Shown here: positions 31,882 to 40,612 of the stretch, in pieces
Numbering within the stretch: the stretch's first letter is position 1
How the letters are laid out: every line of letters begins with the position of its first letter
Source: Pseudomonas aylmerensis
GTDB lineage: Bacteria; Pseudomonadota; Gammaproteobacteria; Pseudomonadales; Pseudomonadaceae
Assembly: GCF_001702265.1 (NCBI RefSeq)
Contig: NZ_MAUE01000001.1
Location: forward strand, 111,780 to 174,015
Direction: 5' to 3'
Length of the DNA: 62,236 nt
Position numbers and translations under genes: made by a program
The notes under the pieces: generated by a model
The model's database searches: none
Told to the model about the DNA's origin: nothing
Seen by the model: only the letters and a program-made list of their open reading frames with translations

Positions 31882-34173
31882 ATGAAGAAGCTGTGTTTGC
31901 TCGGCCTTGTTGCCACTCTGGCCACCCACCCCGTCTGGGCAGAAACAAAGCCTGCTGCGCTCAAGGACAAGGACGCCTTCGTCAGCGACCTGCTCAAGCA
32001 GATGACCCTCGATGAAAAGATCGGCCAGTTGCGCCTGATCAGCATCGGCCCCGAGATGCCCCGCGAGCTGATCCGCAAGGAAATCGCCGCCGGCCGCATC
32101 GGTGGCACCTTCAACTCGATCACCCGCCCGGAAAACCGTCCGATGCAGGACGCAGCCATGCGCAGCCGGTTGAAGATCCCGATGTTCTTCGCCTATGACG
32201 TGATCCACGGCCACCGCACGATCTTCCCGATCAGCCTGGCCCTGGCGTCCAGCTGGGACATGGACGCCATCGGCCGCTCCGGGCGCATCGCCGCCCAGGA
32301 AGCTGCCGCCGACAGCCTCGACATCACCTTCGCGCCGATGGTCGACATCTCCCGCGACCCGCGCTGGGGCCGCACCTCCGAAGGTTTCGGCGAAGACACC
32401 TACCTGGTCTCGCGCATCGCCGAAGTGATGGTCAAGGCCTTCCAGGGCACCAGCCCCGCCAATGCCGACAGCATCATGGCCAGCGTCAAGCACTTCGCCC
32501 TGTATGGCGCGGTGGAAGGCGGGCGTGACTACAACGTGGTCGACATGAGCCCGGTCAAGATGTACCAGGACTACCTGCCGCCCTACCACGCGGCGATCAA
32601 GGCCGGCTCCGGCGGCGTGATGGTCGCCCTGAACTCGATCAACGGCGTCCCCGCCACCGCCAACACCTGGCTGATGAACGACCTGCTGCGCAAGGACTGG
32701 GGCTTCAAGGGCCTGGCCGTGAGCGACCATGGCGCGATCTTCGAGCTGATCAAGCACGGCGTGGCCAAGGACGGGCGTGAAGCCGCCAAGCTGGCGATCA
32801 AGGCCGGCATCGACATGAGCATGAACGACTCGCTGTACGGCAAGGAATTGCCCGGCTTGCTCAAGTCCGGCGAGATCGAGCAGAGCGACATCGACAACGC
32901 CGTGCGCGAAGTGCTCGGCGCCAAGTACGACATGGGCCTGTTCGCCGACCCGTACCTGCGCATCGGCAAAGCCGAGGATGACCCGGCCGACACTTACGCC
33001 GAAAGCCGCCTGCACCGCAGCGAGGCCCGCGACATCGCGCGCCGCAGCCTGGTACTGCTGAAGAACCAGAACGACGCCCTGCCGCTGAAAAAGTCCGCGA
33101 CCATCGCCCTCGTCGGCCCGCTGGCCAAGGCACCGATCGACATGATGGGCAGCTGGGCCGCCGCCGGCAAACCGGCGCAGTCGGTGACCCTGCTCGACGG
33201 CATGAATGCCATGATTGGCGAAAAAGGCAAGGTGATCTACGCGCGAGGCGCCAACATCACCAACGACAAGGCCGTGGTCGACTACCTCAACTTCCTCAAC
33301 TTCGATGCCCCGGAAGTGGTGGATGACACCCGCTCGCCGCAAGTGCTGATCGATGAAGCGGTCAAGGCCGCCAAGGATGCCGACGTGGTGGTGGCTGCCG
33401 TGGGTGAATCGCGCGGCATGTCCCACGAGTCGTCCAGCCGCACCGACCTGAACATCCCGCAAAGCCAGCGCGACCTGATCAAGGCCCTCAAGGCCACCGG
33501 CAAGCCGCTGGTGCTGGTGCTGATGAACGGTCGTCCGCTGTCGATCCTGGAAGAGAACCAACAGGCCGACGCGATCCTGGAAACCTGGTTCGCCGGCACC
33601 GAAGGCGGCAACGCGATTGCCGACGTGCTGTTCGGTGACTACAACCCGTCGGGCAAGCTGCCGATCACCTTCCCACGTTCGGTGGGGCAGATTCCGACCT
33701 ACTACAACCACCTGACCATCGGCCGGCCCTTTACCCCGGGCAAGCCGGGCAACTACACCTCGCAGTACTTCGATGACGTCACCGGGCCGCTGTTCCCGTT
33801 CGGTTATGGCCTGAGCTACACCACGTTCAGCCTGTCGGAAATGGCGTTGTCGTCGACCACCCTGAACAAGACCGGCAAGCTCGACGCCAGTGTCACGCTG
33901 AAAAACACCGGCAAGGTCGACGGCGAAACCGTGGTGCAGCTGTATATCCAGGACGTGGCCGGCTCGATGATCCGCCCGATCAAAGAACTGAAGAACTTCC
34001 AGAAGGTCATGCTCAAGGCCGGTGAGGAGCGCACGCTGCACTTCACCATCACCGAGGATGATTTGAAGTTCTACAACACCCAGTTGAAGTACGCCGCCGA
34101 ACCCGGCCAGTTCAACGTGCAGATCGGGCTGGACTCCCAGGATGTGCAGCAACAAACCTTCGAACTGCTCTGA
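31882..34173 (+). CDS. bglX: Periplasmic beta-glucosidase BglX (GH3)
   Basis: A 763-residue GH3 enzyme. Signal peptide MKKLCLLGLVATLATHPVWA. N-terminal barrel with KHFALYGAVEGGRDYN and the nucleophile Asp in GLAVSDHGAIFEL (about residue 277). Second alpha/beta domain (SLVLLKNQNDALPLKK), and a C-terminal fibronectin-III-like domain (FGYGLSYTTFSL onward). It cleaves beta-linked gluco-oligosaccharides in the periplasm. Single gene; the start is chosen by the signal peptide. Confidence 0.95.
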   Translation: MKKLCLLGLVATLATHPVWAETKPAALKDKDAFVSDLLKQMTLDEKIGQLRLISIGPEMPRELIRKEIAAGRIGGTFNSITRPENRPMQDAAMRSRLKIPMFFAYDVIHGHRTIFPISLALASSWDMDAIGRSGRIAAQEAAADSLDITFAPMVDISRDPRWGRTSEGFGEDTYLVSRIAEVMVKAFQGTSPANADSIMASVKHFALYGAVEGGRDYNVVDMSPVKMYQDYLPPYHAAIKAGSGGVMVALNSINGVPATANTWLMNDLLRKDWGFKGLAVSDHGAIFELIKHGVAKDGREAAKLAIKAGIDMSMNDSLYGKELPGLLKSGEIEQSDIDNAVREVLGAKYDMGLFADPYLRIGKAEDDPADTYAESRLHRSEARDIARRSLVLLKNQNDALPLKKSATIALVGPLAKAPIDMMGSWAAAGKPAQSVTLLDGMNAMIGEKGKVIYARGANITNDKAVVDYLNFLNFDAPEVVDDTRSPQVLIDEAVKAAKDADVVVAAVGESRGMSHESSSRTDLNIPQSQRDLIKALKATGKPLVLVLMNGRPLSILEENQQADAILETWFAGTEGGNAIADVLFGDYNPSGKLPITFPRSVGQIPTYYNHLTIGRPFTPGKPGNYTSQYFDDVTGPLFPFGYGLSYTTFSLSEMALSSTTLNKTGKLDASVTLKNTGKVDGETVVQLYIQDVAGSMIRPIKELKNFQKVMLKAGEERTLHFTITEDDLKFYNTQLKYAAEPGQFNVQIGLDSQDVQQQTFELL

Positions 34174-34197
34174 CCTGAAGCTGTAGACACGGTCAAT

Positions 34198-34267
34198 GTG
34201 GGAACTGGCTTGCCTGCGATAGTGGTGGAACATTCACCGCCGCTATCGCAGGCAAGCCAGCTCCCAC
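34198..34267. repeat. REP-like inverted pair
   Basis: Two 25-base arms (GTGGGAACTGGCTTGCC... and its complement ...GGCAAGCCAGCTCCCAC) differ at one position and enclose a 20-base loop. It lies after bglX and may end or stabilise its transcript and that of the convergent clsB-like gene. Confidence 0.85.
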
Positions 34268-34287
34268 CGTTTATCGATGTGATCGAA

Positions 34288-35445
34288 TCAGCCGCGTCGA
34301 TCAAGCAAGTTGACCACCAGCCGATCAATCCACCCCCACACCCGCTGCTTCACCCGCCGCCACAATGGCCGCGCCTTCCACGCCTCCAGGCTCACCGCCA
34401 GGCTCTGGGCAAAGTCGCGCTCGAAACTGCCCGCCACCGCCTGCGTCAATTCCGGGTCCAACGCTTCCAGGTTGGCTTCCAGGTTGAAGCGCAAATTCCA
34501 GTGATCAAAGTTGCATGAGCCGACGCTGACCCAATCGTCCACCAGCACCATCTTCAGGTGCAGGAAACACGGCTGGTATTCAAAGATCTGCACCCCCGAA
34601 CGCAGCAGGCGCGGGTAATAACGGTGCCCGGCGTAGCGCACGGACGGGTGATCGGTGCGTGGGCCGGTGAGCAACAGGCGCACGTCCACCCCGCGCCCGG
34701 CTGCGCGGCGCAAGGCACGGCGGACACTCCAGGTCGGTAGGAAATACGGCGTGGCCAGCCAGATACGGTGCTGGCCGCTGTTCAAGGCGCGGATCAGCGA
34801 TTGCAGAATATCGCGGTGCTGGCGGGCATCGGCATAGGCCACGCGCCCCAGGCCCGGCCCGGTCGCCGGCACCTTGGGCAAGCGGGGCAAACCAAAATGC
34901 GTGGCAGGTTTCCACTCGCGCCGCGCGGCGTTGGCGTGCCACTGGCGATCGAACAGTGCCTGCCAGTCCTGCACCAGCGGGCCGCTGATCTGCACCATCA
35001 CTTCGTGCCAGTCGGCAGTGTCTTGCCCCGGCGTCCAGAACTCATCGGTAACGCCCGTGCCACCGACCACGGCGATGTGCTGGTCGATCAACAACAGCTT
35101 GCGGTGGTCACGGTAGAGATTGCGCATCCACCGTCGCCAGTTCAGGCGATTGTAAAAACGCAACGCCACACCGGCGTCGGTCAAGCGTTTGCGCAGCCCC
35201 AAGGTAAAGGCCAGGCTACCGTAATCATCAAACAGGCAGCGCACCTGCACCCCGCGCTCGGCGGCCAACACCAGCGCCTGCACCATGGCTTCGGCGCAGG
35301 CGCCGGCTTCCACCAGGTACAACTCCACATCGACTTGCCGCTCGGCGCGGGCAATGCCCACCAACATCTGTGGGAAAAATTGCGGGCCGTCGATCAACAA
35401 CTCGAAACGGTTGGCGCTGCGCCACGGGAAGACCGCGCCGCTCAC
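34288..35445 (-). CDS. clsB: Cardiolipin synthase ClsB-like phospholipase D
   Basis: A 385-residue protein with two PLD (HKD) motifs: YRDHRKLLLID (about residue 113) and CFLHLKMVLVDDWVSVGSCNFD (about residue 295). There is no N-terminal membrane anchor, which fits ClsB rather than ClsA. ClsB makes cardiolipin from phosphatidylglycerol. The start is GTG at 35445, one base after the YceI stop, so translational coupling is likely. Confidence 0.87.
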   Translation of the reverse strand: MSGAVFPWRSANRFELLIDGPQFFPQMLVGIARAERQVDVELYLVEAGACAEAMVQALVLAAERGVQVRCLFDDYGSLAFTLGLRKRLTDAGVALRFYNRLNWRRWMRNLYRDHRKLLLIDQHIAVVGGTGVTDEFWTPGQDTADWHEVMVQISGPLVQDWQALFDRQWHANAARREWKPATHFGLPRLPKVPATGPGLGRVAYADARQHRDILQSLIRALNSGQHRIWLATPYFLPTWSVRRALRRAAGRGVDVRLLLTGPRTDHPSVRYAGHRYYPRLLRSGVQIFEYQPCFLHLKMVLVDDWVSVGSCNFDHWNLRFNLEANLEALDPELTQAVAGSFERDFAQSLAVSLEAWKARPLWRRVKQRVWGWIDRLVVNLLDRRG

Positions 35446-35446
35446 G

Positions 35447-36028
35447 TCAGCGCGCCGTGAAAATCAGCACCGCACCCACCGGCACCGACAAACTGATCGA
35501 CTTGAGCCCCGCCGCCTTGCGCAACGCGGCCACACCCGGCACCAGCTCGAAATCCTCGGCATGCAACACCACCGGTTCCAGGGTCACCACCTGGAACCGT
35601 CGATCATCCAGGCGCGTTGCCAACAGCTCGGCGCTGTAGGTCTGGGTCTTGCCATGCAACGTCACGCTCAGTGGCAGGCGCAATTCCAACTGCGCGCCAG
35701 GCGCCAGGTCGTTGATGGGTTGCAGGTTGATCTGCGCGTTGATCAGCGCGTCAGGGAAGGTCTTGATCTCGAACAGCTGGTTGCGCATGCGCTCATCGCG
35801 CAGCGGAATGCCACTGTTGACCGACTCCAGCTCCACCTCCAACTGCGCCGCGCCTTTGCCGTCGACCTTGCCGTGCAACACCAGGAAGCGCTGCACCTCG
35901 GCAATCTCGGTGTTTTTAGTCGTCACGAAGGACAGGCGCGAGGACTCGTTGTCCAGGTACCAATCGGCGTGTGCAGGCGCAGCGGCGGCGATCAGCAGGA
36001 AGAAGGCCAGGGGTTTGACATTGAACAT
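35447..36028 (-). CDS. YceI-family periplasmic lipid-binding protein
   Basis: A 193-residue protein. Signal peptide MFNVKPLAFFLLIAAAAPAHA, then the YceI lipocalin-like barrel (WYLDNESSRLSFVTTKN, SVTLHGKTQTYSAEL). Members bind isoprenoid-type lipids in the periplasm. It is the upstream gene of a pair with the clsB-like gene, a combination that hints at an envelope-lipid role. Confidence 0.88.
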   Translation of the reverse strand: MFNVKPLAFFLLIAAAAPAHADWYLDNESSRLSFVTTKNTEIAEVQRFLVLHGKVDGKGAAQLEVELESVNSGIPLRDERMRNQLFEIKTFPDALINAQINLQPINDLAPGAQLELRLPLSVTLHGKTQTYSAELLATRLDDRRFQVVTLEPVVLHAEDFELVPGVAALRKAAGLKSISLSVPVGAVLIFTAR

Positions 36029-36086
36029 AAAGACTCATGCGGCAAAAAACCTGCACGAACCTTAACTGTGCCGTGGGCCCGGTGCA

Positions 36087-36395
36087 ATGGAACTGACGAA
36101 GCCGATCAAATATGGGCGCTGGCTTGCCTGCGATGGCGGTAGACCAGCCGACATCCCTATCGCCGGCAAGCCGGGGCCTGCATGGGAAGGCGGTGTGTCA
36201 GGAGTTCGGGCGACACCTGGCACCGCGTACTGGCGCGATGGAACTGACAAAGCCGAGCAAATGTGGGAGCTGGCTTGCCTGCGATAGCGGTAGACCAGCC
36301 GACAACCCTATCGCCGGTGCCGCCGCCATCGCCGGCAAGGTGGTTACTGTATGGGAAGGTGGTGTGTCAGGGGTTGAGGCGACACCCCTGCCGAT
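36087..36395. repeat. Tandem duplication with a 151-bp period carrying a REP-like core
   Basis: Unit 1 (36087-36237) and unit 2 (36238-36395) both start ATGGAACTGAC(G/A)AAGCCGA. Both contain GCTTGCCTGCGAT and GGTAGACCAGCCGAC, and both end GGTGTGTCAGGNGTT. Unit 2 carries a short insertion (GTGCCGCCGCCATCGCCGG region). The last 29 bases of unit 2 are the 3' end of the gene at 36367-36681, so unit 1 contains a decayed copy of that gene's tail. Nothing else is visible in this 338-bp gap. Confidence 0.85.
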
Positions 36396-36681
36396 CGCCG
36401 AACCACCGCGCGCTGTGTGTGCGTCCCAACCCACTGGCCGTCACTTCACTGCGCTCCGGGTTGTCGGTGAATGCGCTGGTGGGCACGTACTGCTGCACAT
36501 ACCCCCGGCAATATTCAGCCGGGTTGTTCGCCACATACCGACACGAGCAATATTCCTTGGCGGTATAGGCCGCGATGATGTCGGGGAAGGCTTGCAGGTT
36601 GACGCGCTCGTGCCAGATCCATCCCAGCAGGGCGAGCAACAGCAGCAGAAACAGGCTGGTAAACGGGCGACGACGGATCAT
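36367..36681 (-). CDS. Small membrane-anchored hypothetical protein
   Basis: A 104-residue protein. An N-terminal hydrophobic anchor (FTSLFLLLLLALLGWIW, residues 7-23) is followed by a short outer part with three Cys (EYCSCRYVANNPAEYCRGYV, residues 43-62) that could form disulphides. I do not recognise the family. The ATG overlaps the TGA of the serine hydrolase gene (36678-36681), so it is translated with it and may act with it at the membrane. Confidence 0.75.
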   Translation of the reverse strand: MIRRRPFTSLFLLLLLALLGWIWHERVNLQAFPDIIAAYTAKEYCSCRYVANNPAEYCRGYVQQYVPTSAFTDNPERSEVTASGLGRTHSARWFGDRQGCRLNP

Positions 36682-37751
36682 GGCTTCACCGCCGCCAGCA
36701 CGCGCTTGAGCAGTTCGTTATGGCGGTAGCTGCCATCGCGGTCATCGCCGTAGCGCACGATCACCAAATGTTCTTCAGGCATCACAAACAGCGCCTGGCC
36801 CCAGTGACCCAGGGCGGCGAAGGTGTCCGCAGGGGCGTCGGGCCACGGGCGTGGAGCCCCTTGGTTGAGCCACCATTGGCCGCCGGGCACGGCTTCGTCC
36901 TGGCCGGCCTGGTAGCGACCGAACGGCTGGCGATTGAAATCGACCCAAGCCTTGGGCACCAGCTGTTGCTCCCCCCAGCGCCCGTCTCGCGCCATTAGCA
37001 GACCGACACGCGCCAGGTCACGGGCGGTGAGGTAGGCGTAGGAAGAGGCGACAAAGGTTTCGTCGGCGTCGGTCTCCCACGTGGCGTTGTGAATCCCCAG
37101 CGGCTTGAACAGTGCATCCCACGGGTAGCTCATATAGGCCTTGTGGCCGAGCATGCCTTTAAGGGTGGCGGAGAGAATATTGCTGTCACCACTGGAGTAA
37201 CGAAAGACCTGGCCCGGGGCGGCGAAAGCTTCGGTGTCGGCGGCGAACTCGGCCATGTCGGCGTGGCCACGGGTGTAGAGCATCGCCACCACCGAGGATT
37301 TCAACGGGGCGTATTCGTAGTCTTCCTGCCAGTCCAGGCCCGAGGCCCAGTGCAACAGGTCAGCCATGGTCACCGTGGGGTGCTGTTTCATCGGCGGGTA
37401 AAACCGCGCCGCCGGGTCGGTCAGTTTGAAGCGATTATCACCGAAGGCCACGCCCAGCACGGTGGCCATCAGGCTTTTGCTGATGGACCAGGTCAGGTGC
37501 GGCGTGGTGGCAGTGGTGGGCGCGGCGTAGTGTTCATAAATGATTTGGCCGTCACGGATCACCAGCAACGCATCGGTGCGGATGCCTTGTCGGGTGGTGT
37601 CATCACGCGGCGGGAACGCGTAGGTGTTGAGCGCTTCGACAGCGGGGCCTTCAAGCGGTGTGCCCTTGACCCATTCCTTGTCCGGCCAGGCTTCGGCGCG
37701 GGCGGTGACGGTGGCTAACAGCAGGGCAACGCACAACAGGCCTCGGACCAT
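36678..37751 (-). CDS. Beta-lactamase-family serine hydrolase (class C / esterase-like)
   Basis: A 357-residue protein. Signal peptide (GLLCVALLLATVTARA). The nucleophile motif S-x-x-K is in TWSISKSLMATVLG (about residue 90), the Tyr motif is FRYSSGDSN (about residue 184), and GHWGQALF replaces the KTG box. This fits 6-aminohexanoate-dimer-hydrolase/EstB-like enzymes rather than a true resistance beta-lactamase. Substrate unknown. Coupled to the small anchored protein downstream. Confidence 0.87.
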   Translation of the reverse strand: MVRGLLCVALLLATVTARAEAWPDKEWVKGTPLEGPAVEALNTYAFPPRDDTTRQGIRTDALLVIRDGQIIYEHYAAPTTATTPHLTWSISKSLMATVLGVAFGDNRFKLTDPAARFYPPMKQHPTVTMADLLHWASGLDWQEDYEYAPLKSSVVAMLYTRGHADMAEFAADTEAFAAPGQVFRYSSGDSNILSATLKGMLGHKAYMSYPWDALFKPLGIHNATWETDADETFVASSYAYLTARDLARVGLLMARDGRWGEQQLVPKAWVDFNRQPFGRYQAGQDEAVPGGQWWLNQGAPRPWPDAPADTFAALGHWGQALFVMPEEHLVIVRYGDDRDGSYRHNELLKRVLAAVKP

Positions 37752-37842
37752 GGACGCAAACTCAAGGGGGCATTCAAGCCCGCGAGCCTAGCCGAGGCCA
37801 ATGATGGTTTTGTGACAACCCGCTACGACAAGCATCGCACGC

Positions 37843-38652
37843 TTATGATTTCTTGAATGCATATGCGTAAATATCCTCCCCAGTCGGGGATGGACCGCCG
37901 CGCAGCCCCCAACGCTCCTCTTTACCACCCACGCTCACAGAGCTATGACTGCCGTTTTTAGCGCCGCTGGAAAAAGCCCCTAAACGGCCCTTGAGCAAGT
38001 CTTCAGGCGATACCATTTCAATCATATTTCCCAAGCCAAGCCGCGCAAGCGCCAAAGGAAGGGCGTCAGGGCGATTCAAGACCTGCAGCGCTTCGCCAAA
38101 CCCCACATTCCTGTTCTGTTCCTTGGATAATTTCTGCTGCTCAACCTTGGCCATAACCGTACTGATTACGTTCGCCGAGGTGATCGCCCCTGGATCCGTC
38201 CCCTTGAACTTCATTGCCATGGACGTCATTTCAAGCTCAGCCTGGGTCACGTAAACCGACTCGTTATTTCTTAACGTAACCTGGAAACCACCCGGGACTT
38301 CTCGCACCTCCTTGAATACGTCGGTTGGCTGCTCACCAAACTGCATCATCGCCATCTTTATTGCCGCAACGGTCACACAGTTGTCCTGATTCCACTGGCT
38401 GAAGGCACTCCAAATGTCCTCGGGTTTTTTCCCAGGATCACGACTATCTGGCTTGTATACAAACAGGTGCATGCCCGACGCTACGACCTTGTTGTTGACG
38501 GGTTCGCCATAAGACCGACCATCCTGGCTGCGGGTGCCGCTGTACCGTTTGCTGATGACTTGCACCTCCGGCGGCTCAGAACCCTGACTTTTTTCATGAT
38601 TATTAATTTCCCACCAGGCGGGAGTGGTATTCGAAACTGGCGAAACCGGCAT
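37843..38652 (-). CDS. Candidate type III secretion effector, unknown family with possible Cys/His catalytic pair
   Basis: A 269-residue soluble protein with no signal peptide. The first 12 residues (MPVSPVSNTTPA) have no acidic residue, an aliphatic residue at position 3 and much Ser/Pro/Thr, as in P. syringae effectors. A central motif WNQDNCVTVAAIKMAMMQFG places Cys92 at a helix start. A distal GSHSSVSVGGKEERWG holds His236, an arrangement seen in papain-like folds. This is a suggestion, not a proven family. An exact hrp box lies 79 bp upstream. TAGGAGCACT directly before the ATG fixes the start. Base composition is more AT-rich than its neighbours, a sign of transfer. No chaperone gene or secretion genes are next to it. 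Confidence 0.7.
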   Translation of the reverse strand: MPVSPVSNTTPAWWEINNHEKSQGSEPPEVQVISKRYSGTRSQDGRSYGEPVNNKVVASGMHLFVYKPDSRDPGKKPEDIWSAFSQWNQDNCVTVAAIKMAMMQFGEQPTDVFKEVREVPGGFQVTLRNNESVYVTQAELEMTSMAMKFKGTDPGAITSANVISTVMAKVEQQKLSKEQNRNVGFGEALQVLNRPDALPLALARLGLGNMIEMVSPEDLLKGRLGAFSSGAKNGSHSSVSVGGKEERWGLRGGPSPTGEDIYAYAFKKS

Positions 38653-38731
38653 AGTGCTCCTACCTCCACAACGGAAGGCTTGGCAAACGTCCAACGGCAT
38701 AAGGCGCCCATCTGCCCTCACATCCAGAGCC

Positions 38732-38759
38732 TGTGTGGCAGCATGGGTAATCCGGTTCC
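38732..38759 (-). promoter_or_regulatory. hrp box (HrpL-type ECF promoter) for the effector candidate
   Basis: Read on the minus strand: GGAACC (38759-38754), a 15-base spacer, then CCACACA (38738-38732). This is an exact match to the HrpL consensus GGAACC-N15/16-CCACNNA. It points toward the gene starting at 38652. The rest of the 301-bp gap to olsB shows no other gene. Confidence 0.8.
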
Positions 38760-38953
38760 CTCCAAGCGGTCGTCCTACTCCAAATCAAAAGTAGGAAAAC
38801 AATATCGGGCGACCGTTGCTGTGCAGCCCTATCAAAACGCCTGTCATCCAAGCGTCACCATAACTTCATGGAGATGACACCGAGGCTACATAGCCTGACT
38901 TTGGACAACAAAGTCGACCGGCCGAAATCGTGGCCGGCACTCGGAGACTCGCC

Positions 38954-39709
38954 ATGACTCAGATCGCCCGCATCAGCGACACCGGCAATGAACGCCGTCT
39001 GCAAGCCGAACGCCTGATCGGCGCGCAGGCTTTGCAGGAAGCCCAGGCCCTGCGGTTCAACGTGTTCAGCGGCGAGTTCAACGCCAAGCTGAAAGGCGCG
39101 GAACTGGGCCTGGACATGGATGACTATGATGTTCACTGCAGCCACATCGGCGTGCGGGACTTGAACAGCGGTCGACTCGTCGCCACCACCCGCTTGCTCG
39201 ACCACCAGGCCGCCAGCACCCTGGGCCGGTTCTACAGCGAAGAAGAATTCAGCCTGCATGGCTTGCTGCACTTGCAGGGCCCGATCCTGGAGATCGGCCG
39301 CACCTGCGTCGACCCGGCCTACCGCAATGGCGGCACCATCGCCGTGTTGTGGGGCGAGTTGGCCGAAGTGCTCAACCAGGGCGGCTACAGCTACCTGATG
39401 GGGTGCGCGAGCATCCCGATGCACGACGGCGGCATCCAGGCCCACGCGATCATGCAGCGCCTGCGCGAACGCTACCTGTGCAACGAACACCTGCGCGCCG
39501 AACCGAAAAAACCGCTGCCGGCGCTGGACCTGCCGTCCAACGTGATCGCCGAAATGCCGCCGCTGCTCAAGGCCTACATGCGCCTGGGTGCGAAGATCTG
39601 CGGCGAGCCGTGCTGGGATGAAGACTTCCAGGTCGCCGACGTGTTCATCCTGCTCAAGCGCGACGAGCTGTGCCCGCGCTATGCACGTCACTTCAAGGCG
39701 GCCATGTGA
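38954..39709 (+). CDS. olsB: Ornithine-lipid N-acyltransferase OlsB (GNAT fold)
   Basis: A 251-residue acyltransferase. Key stretch [25 protein letters not shown] (about residues 114-138), then [16 protein letters not shown]. It adds a 3-hydroxyacyl chain from ACP to ornithine, giving lyso-ornithine lipid, in the first step of phosphorus-free membrane lipid synthesis. The stop overlaps the OlsA start (TGATG at 39707-39711), as in other Pseudomonas olsBA operons. I see no clear Pho box in the 300 bp upstream. Confidence 0.92.
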   Translation: MTQIARISDTGNERRLQAERLIGAQALQEAQALRFNVFSGEFNAKLKGAELGLDMDDYDVHCSHIGVRDLNSGRLVATTRLLDHQAASTLGRFYSEEEFSLHGLLHLQGPILEIGRTCVDPAYRNGGTIAVLWGELAEVLNQGGYSYLMGCASIPMHDGGIQAHAIMQRLRERYLCNEHLRAEPKKPLPALDLPSNVIAEMPPLLKAYMRLGAKICGEPCWDEDFQVADVFILLKRDELCPRYARHFKAAM

Positions 39710-40500
39710 TGAGCCGCCTGCGCGTATACGGGCGCATTGCCCGGGTGCTGGGGGTGGTGGCACTGGGCTTGAGCATGGCCAGTGTGTTTGGCGTGTTCGA
39801 ACGCATGGGGGTGGCCAATTCGATGGTGCGCCGCCAACGCTGGTCGCGGTTTTTCATGGCGCGACTGACCAACGCCCTGCCCTTTCGCGTGACGGTGCAC
39901 GGTGAGCTGCCGCAAACGCCGATGCTGTGGGTGAGCAATCACGTGTCGTGGACCGACATCCCGCTGCTGGGCATGGTCACGCCGATGTCGTTCCTGTCCA
40001 AGGCCGAAGTGCGCACCTGGCCGGTGGCCGGCTGGTTGGCGGCCAAGGCCGGCAGCCTGTTTATCCGCCGCGGTTCAGGTGACAGCCAGTTGATCCGCAA
40101 GCAGATGACCCGTCATCTGGAGCAACAGCACCCGCTGCTGATGTTCCCCGAAGGCACCACCACTGACGGGCGCAGCCTGCGCACCTTCCACGGGCGCTTG
40201 CTGGCGTGTGCGATCGAGGCCGATGTGTCGCTGCAGCCGGTGGCGATCCGTTACCTGCGCGACGGGCAAGTCGACCCGCTGGCCCCGTTCATTGGCGATG
40301 ACGATTTGCTCTCGCACCTGATGCGCCTGTTTGCCAATGACCAGGGCGATGTGGAAATCCATGTGCTCAAGCCGATCGCCTGCGCCGGACAGGAACGCGC
40401 GGCACTGGCGTTCCAGGCGCAGCAAGCGGTGCAGAAGGCGTTGTTTGGGCCGTTGCCGGAAGCTGAACAGGTGGATACCCGACCTGCGTTTGCAGCCTGA
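39709..40500 (+). CDS. olsA: Ornithine-lipid O-acyltransferase OlsA (PlsC family)
   Basis: A 263-residue membrane-associated acyltransferase. An N-terminal hydrophobic anchor (VLGVVALGLSMASVFGVF), the catalytic NHX4D motif in SNHVSWTD (about residues 76-83), and the substrate motif FPEGTTTDG. It adds the second acyl chain to lyso-ornithine lipid. It is coupled to olsB by a TGATG overlap. Confidence 0.92.
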   Translation: MSRLRVYGRIARVLGVVALGLSMASVFGVFERMGVANSMVRRQRWSRFFMARLTNALPFRVTVHGELPQTPMLWVSNHVSWTDIPLLGMVTPMSFLSKAEVRTWPVAGWLAAKAGSLFIRRGSGDSQLIRKQMTRHLEQQHPLLMFPEGTTTDGRSLRTFHGRLLACAIEADVSLQPVAIRYLRDGQVDPLAPFIGDDDLLSHLMRLFANDQGDVEIHVLKPIACAGQERAALAFQAQQAVQKALFGPLPEAEQVDTRPAFAA

Positions 40501-40524
40501 TATCAACTGAACACGGTTTAAAGT

Positions 40525-40611
40525 GTGGGAGCTGGCTTGCCTGCGATGACGGTCTACCTGTGAATACTGCGATTGCTGACACACCGCGATCGCAGGCAAG
40601 CCCGCTCCCAC
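40525..40611. repeat. REP-like inverted pair
   Basis: The left arm GTGGGAGCTGGCTTGCCTGC and right arm GCAGGCAAGCCCGCTCCCAC are inverted copies with a 40-base loop. It fills the gap between olsA and the convergent acpH. Confidence 0.85.
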
Positions 40612-40612
40612 A

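Noticed and set aside
31687..34233. Antisense open frame of 848 codons opposite bglX
   Set aside because: Shadow of the GH3 gene with low-complexity composition and no ribosome site or family match.
26087..36400. CRISPR-like array from the recurring short repeats
   Set aside because: The repeats are inverted pairs scattered between genes at irregular distances, with no regular spacers and no cas genes.
36678..37751. Class C beta-lactamase (antibiotic resistance)
   Set aside because: SxxK and YSS are present, but the KTG box is replaced by GHWGQ-type sequence and the overall pattern fits esterase-like serine hydrolases.
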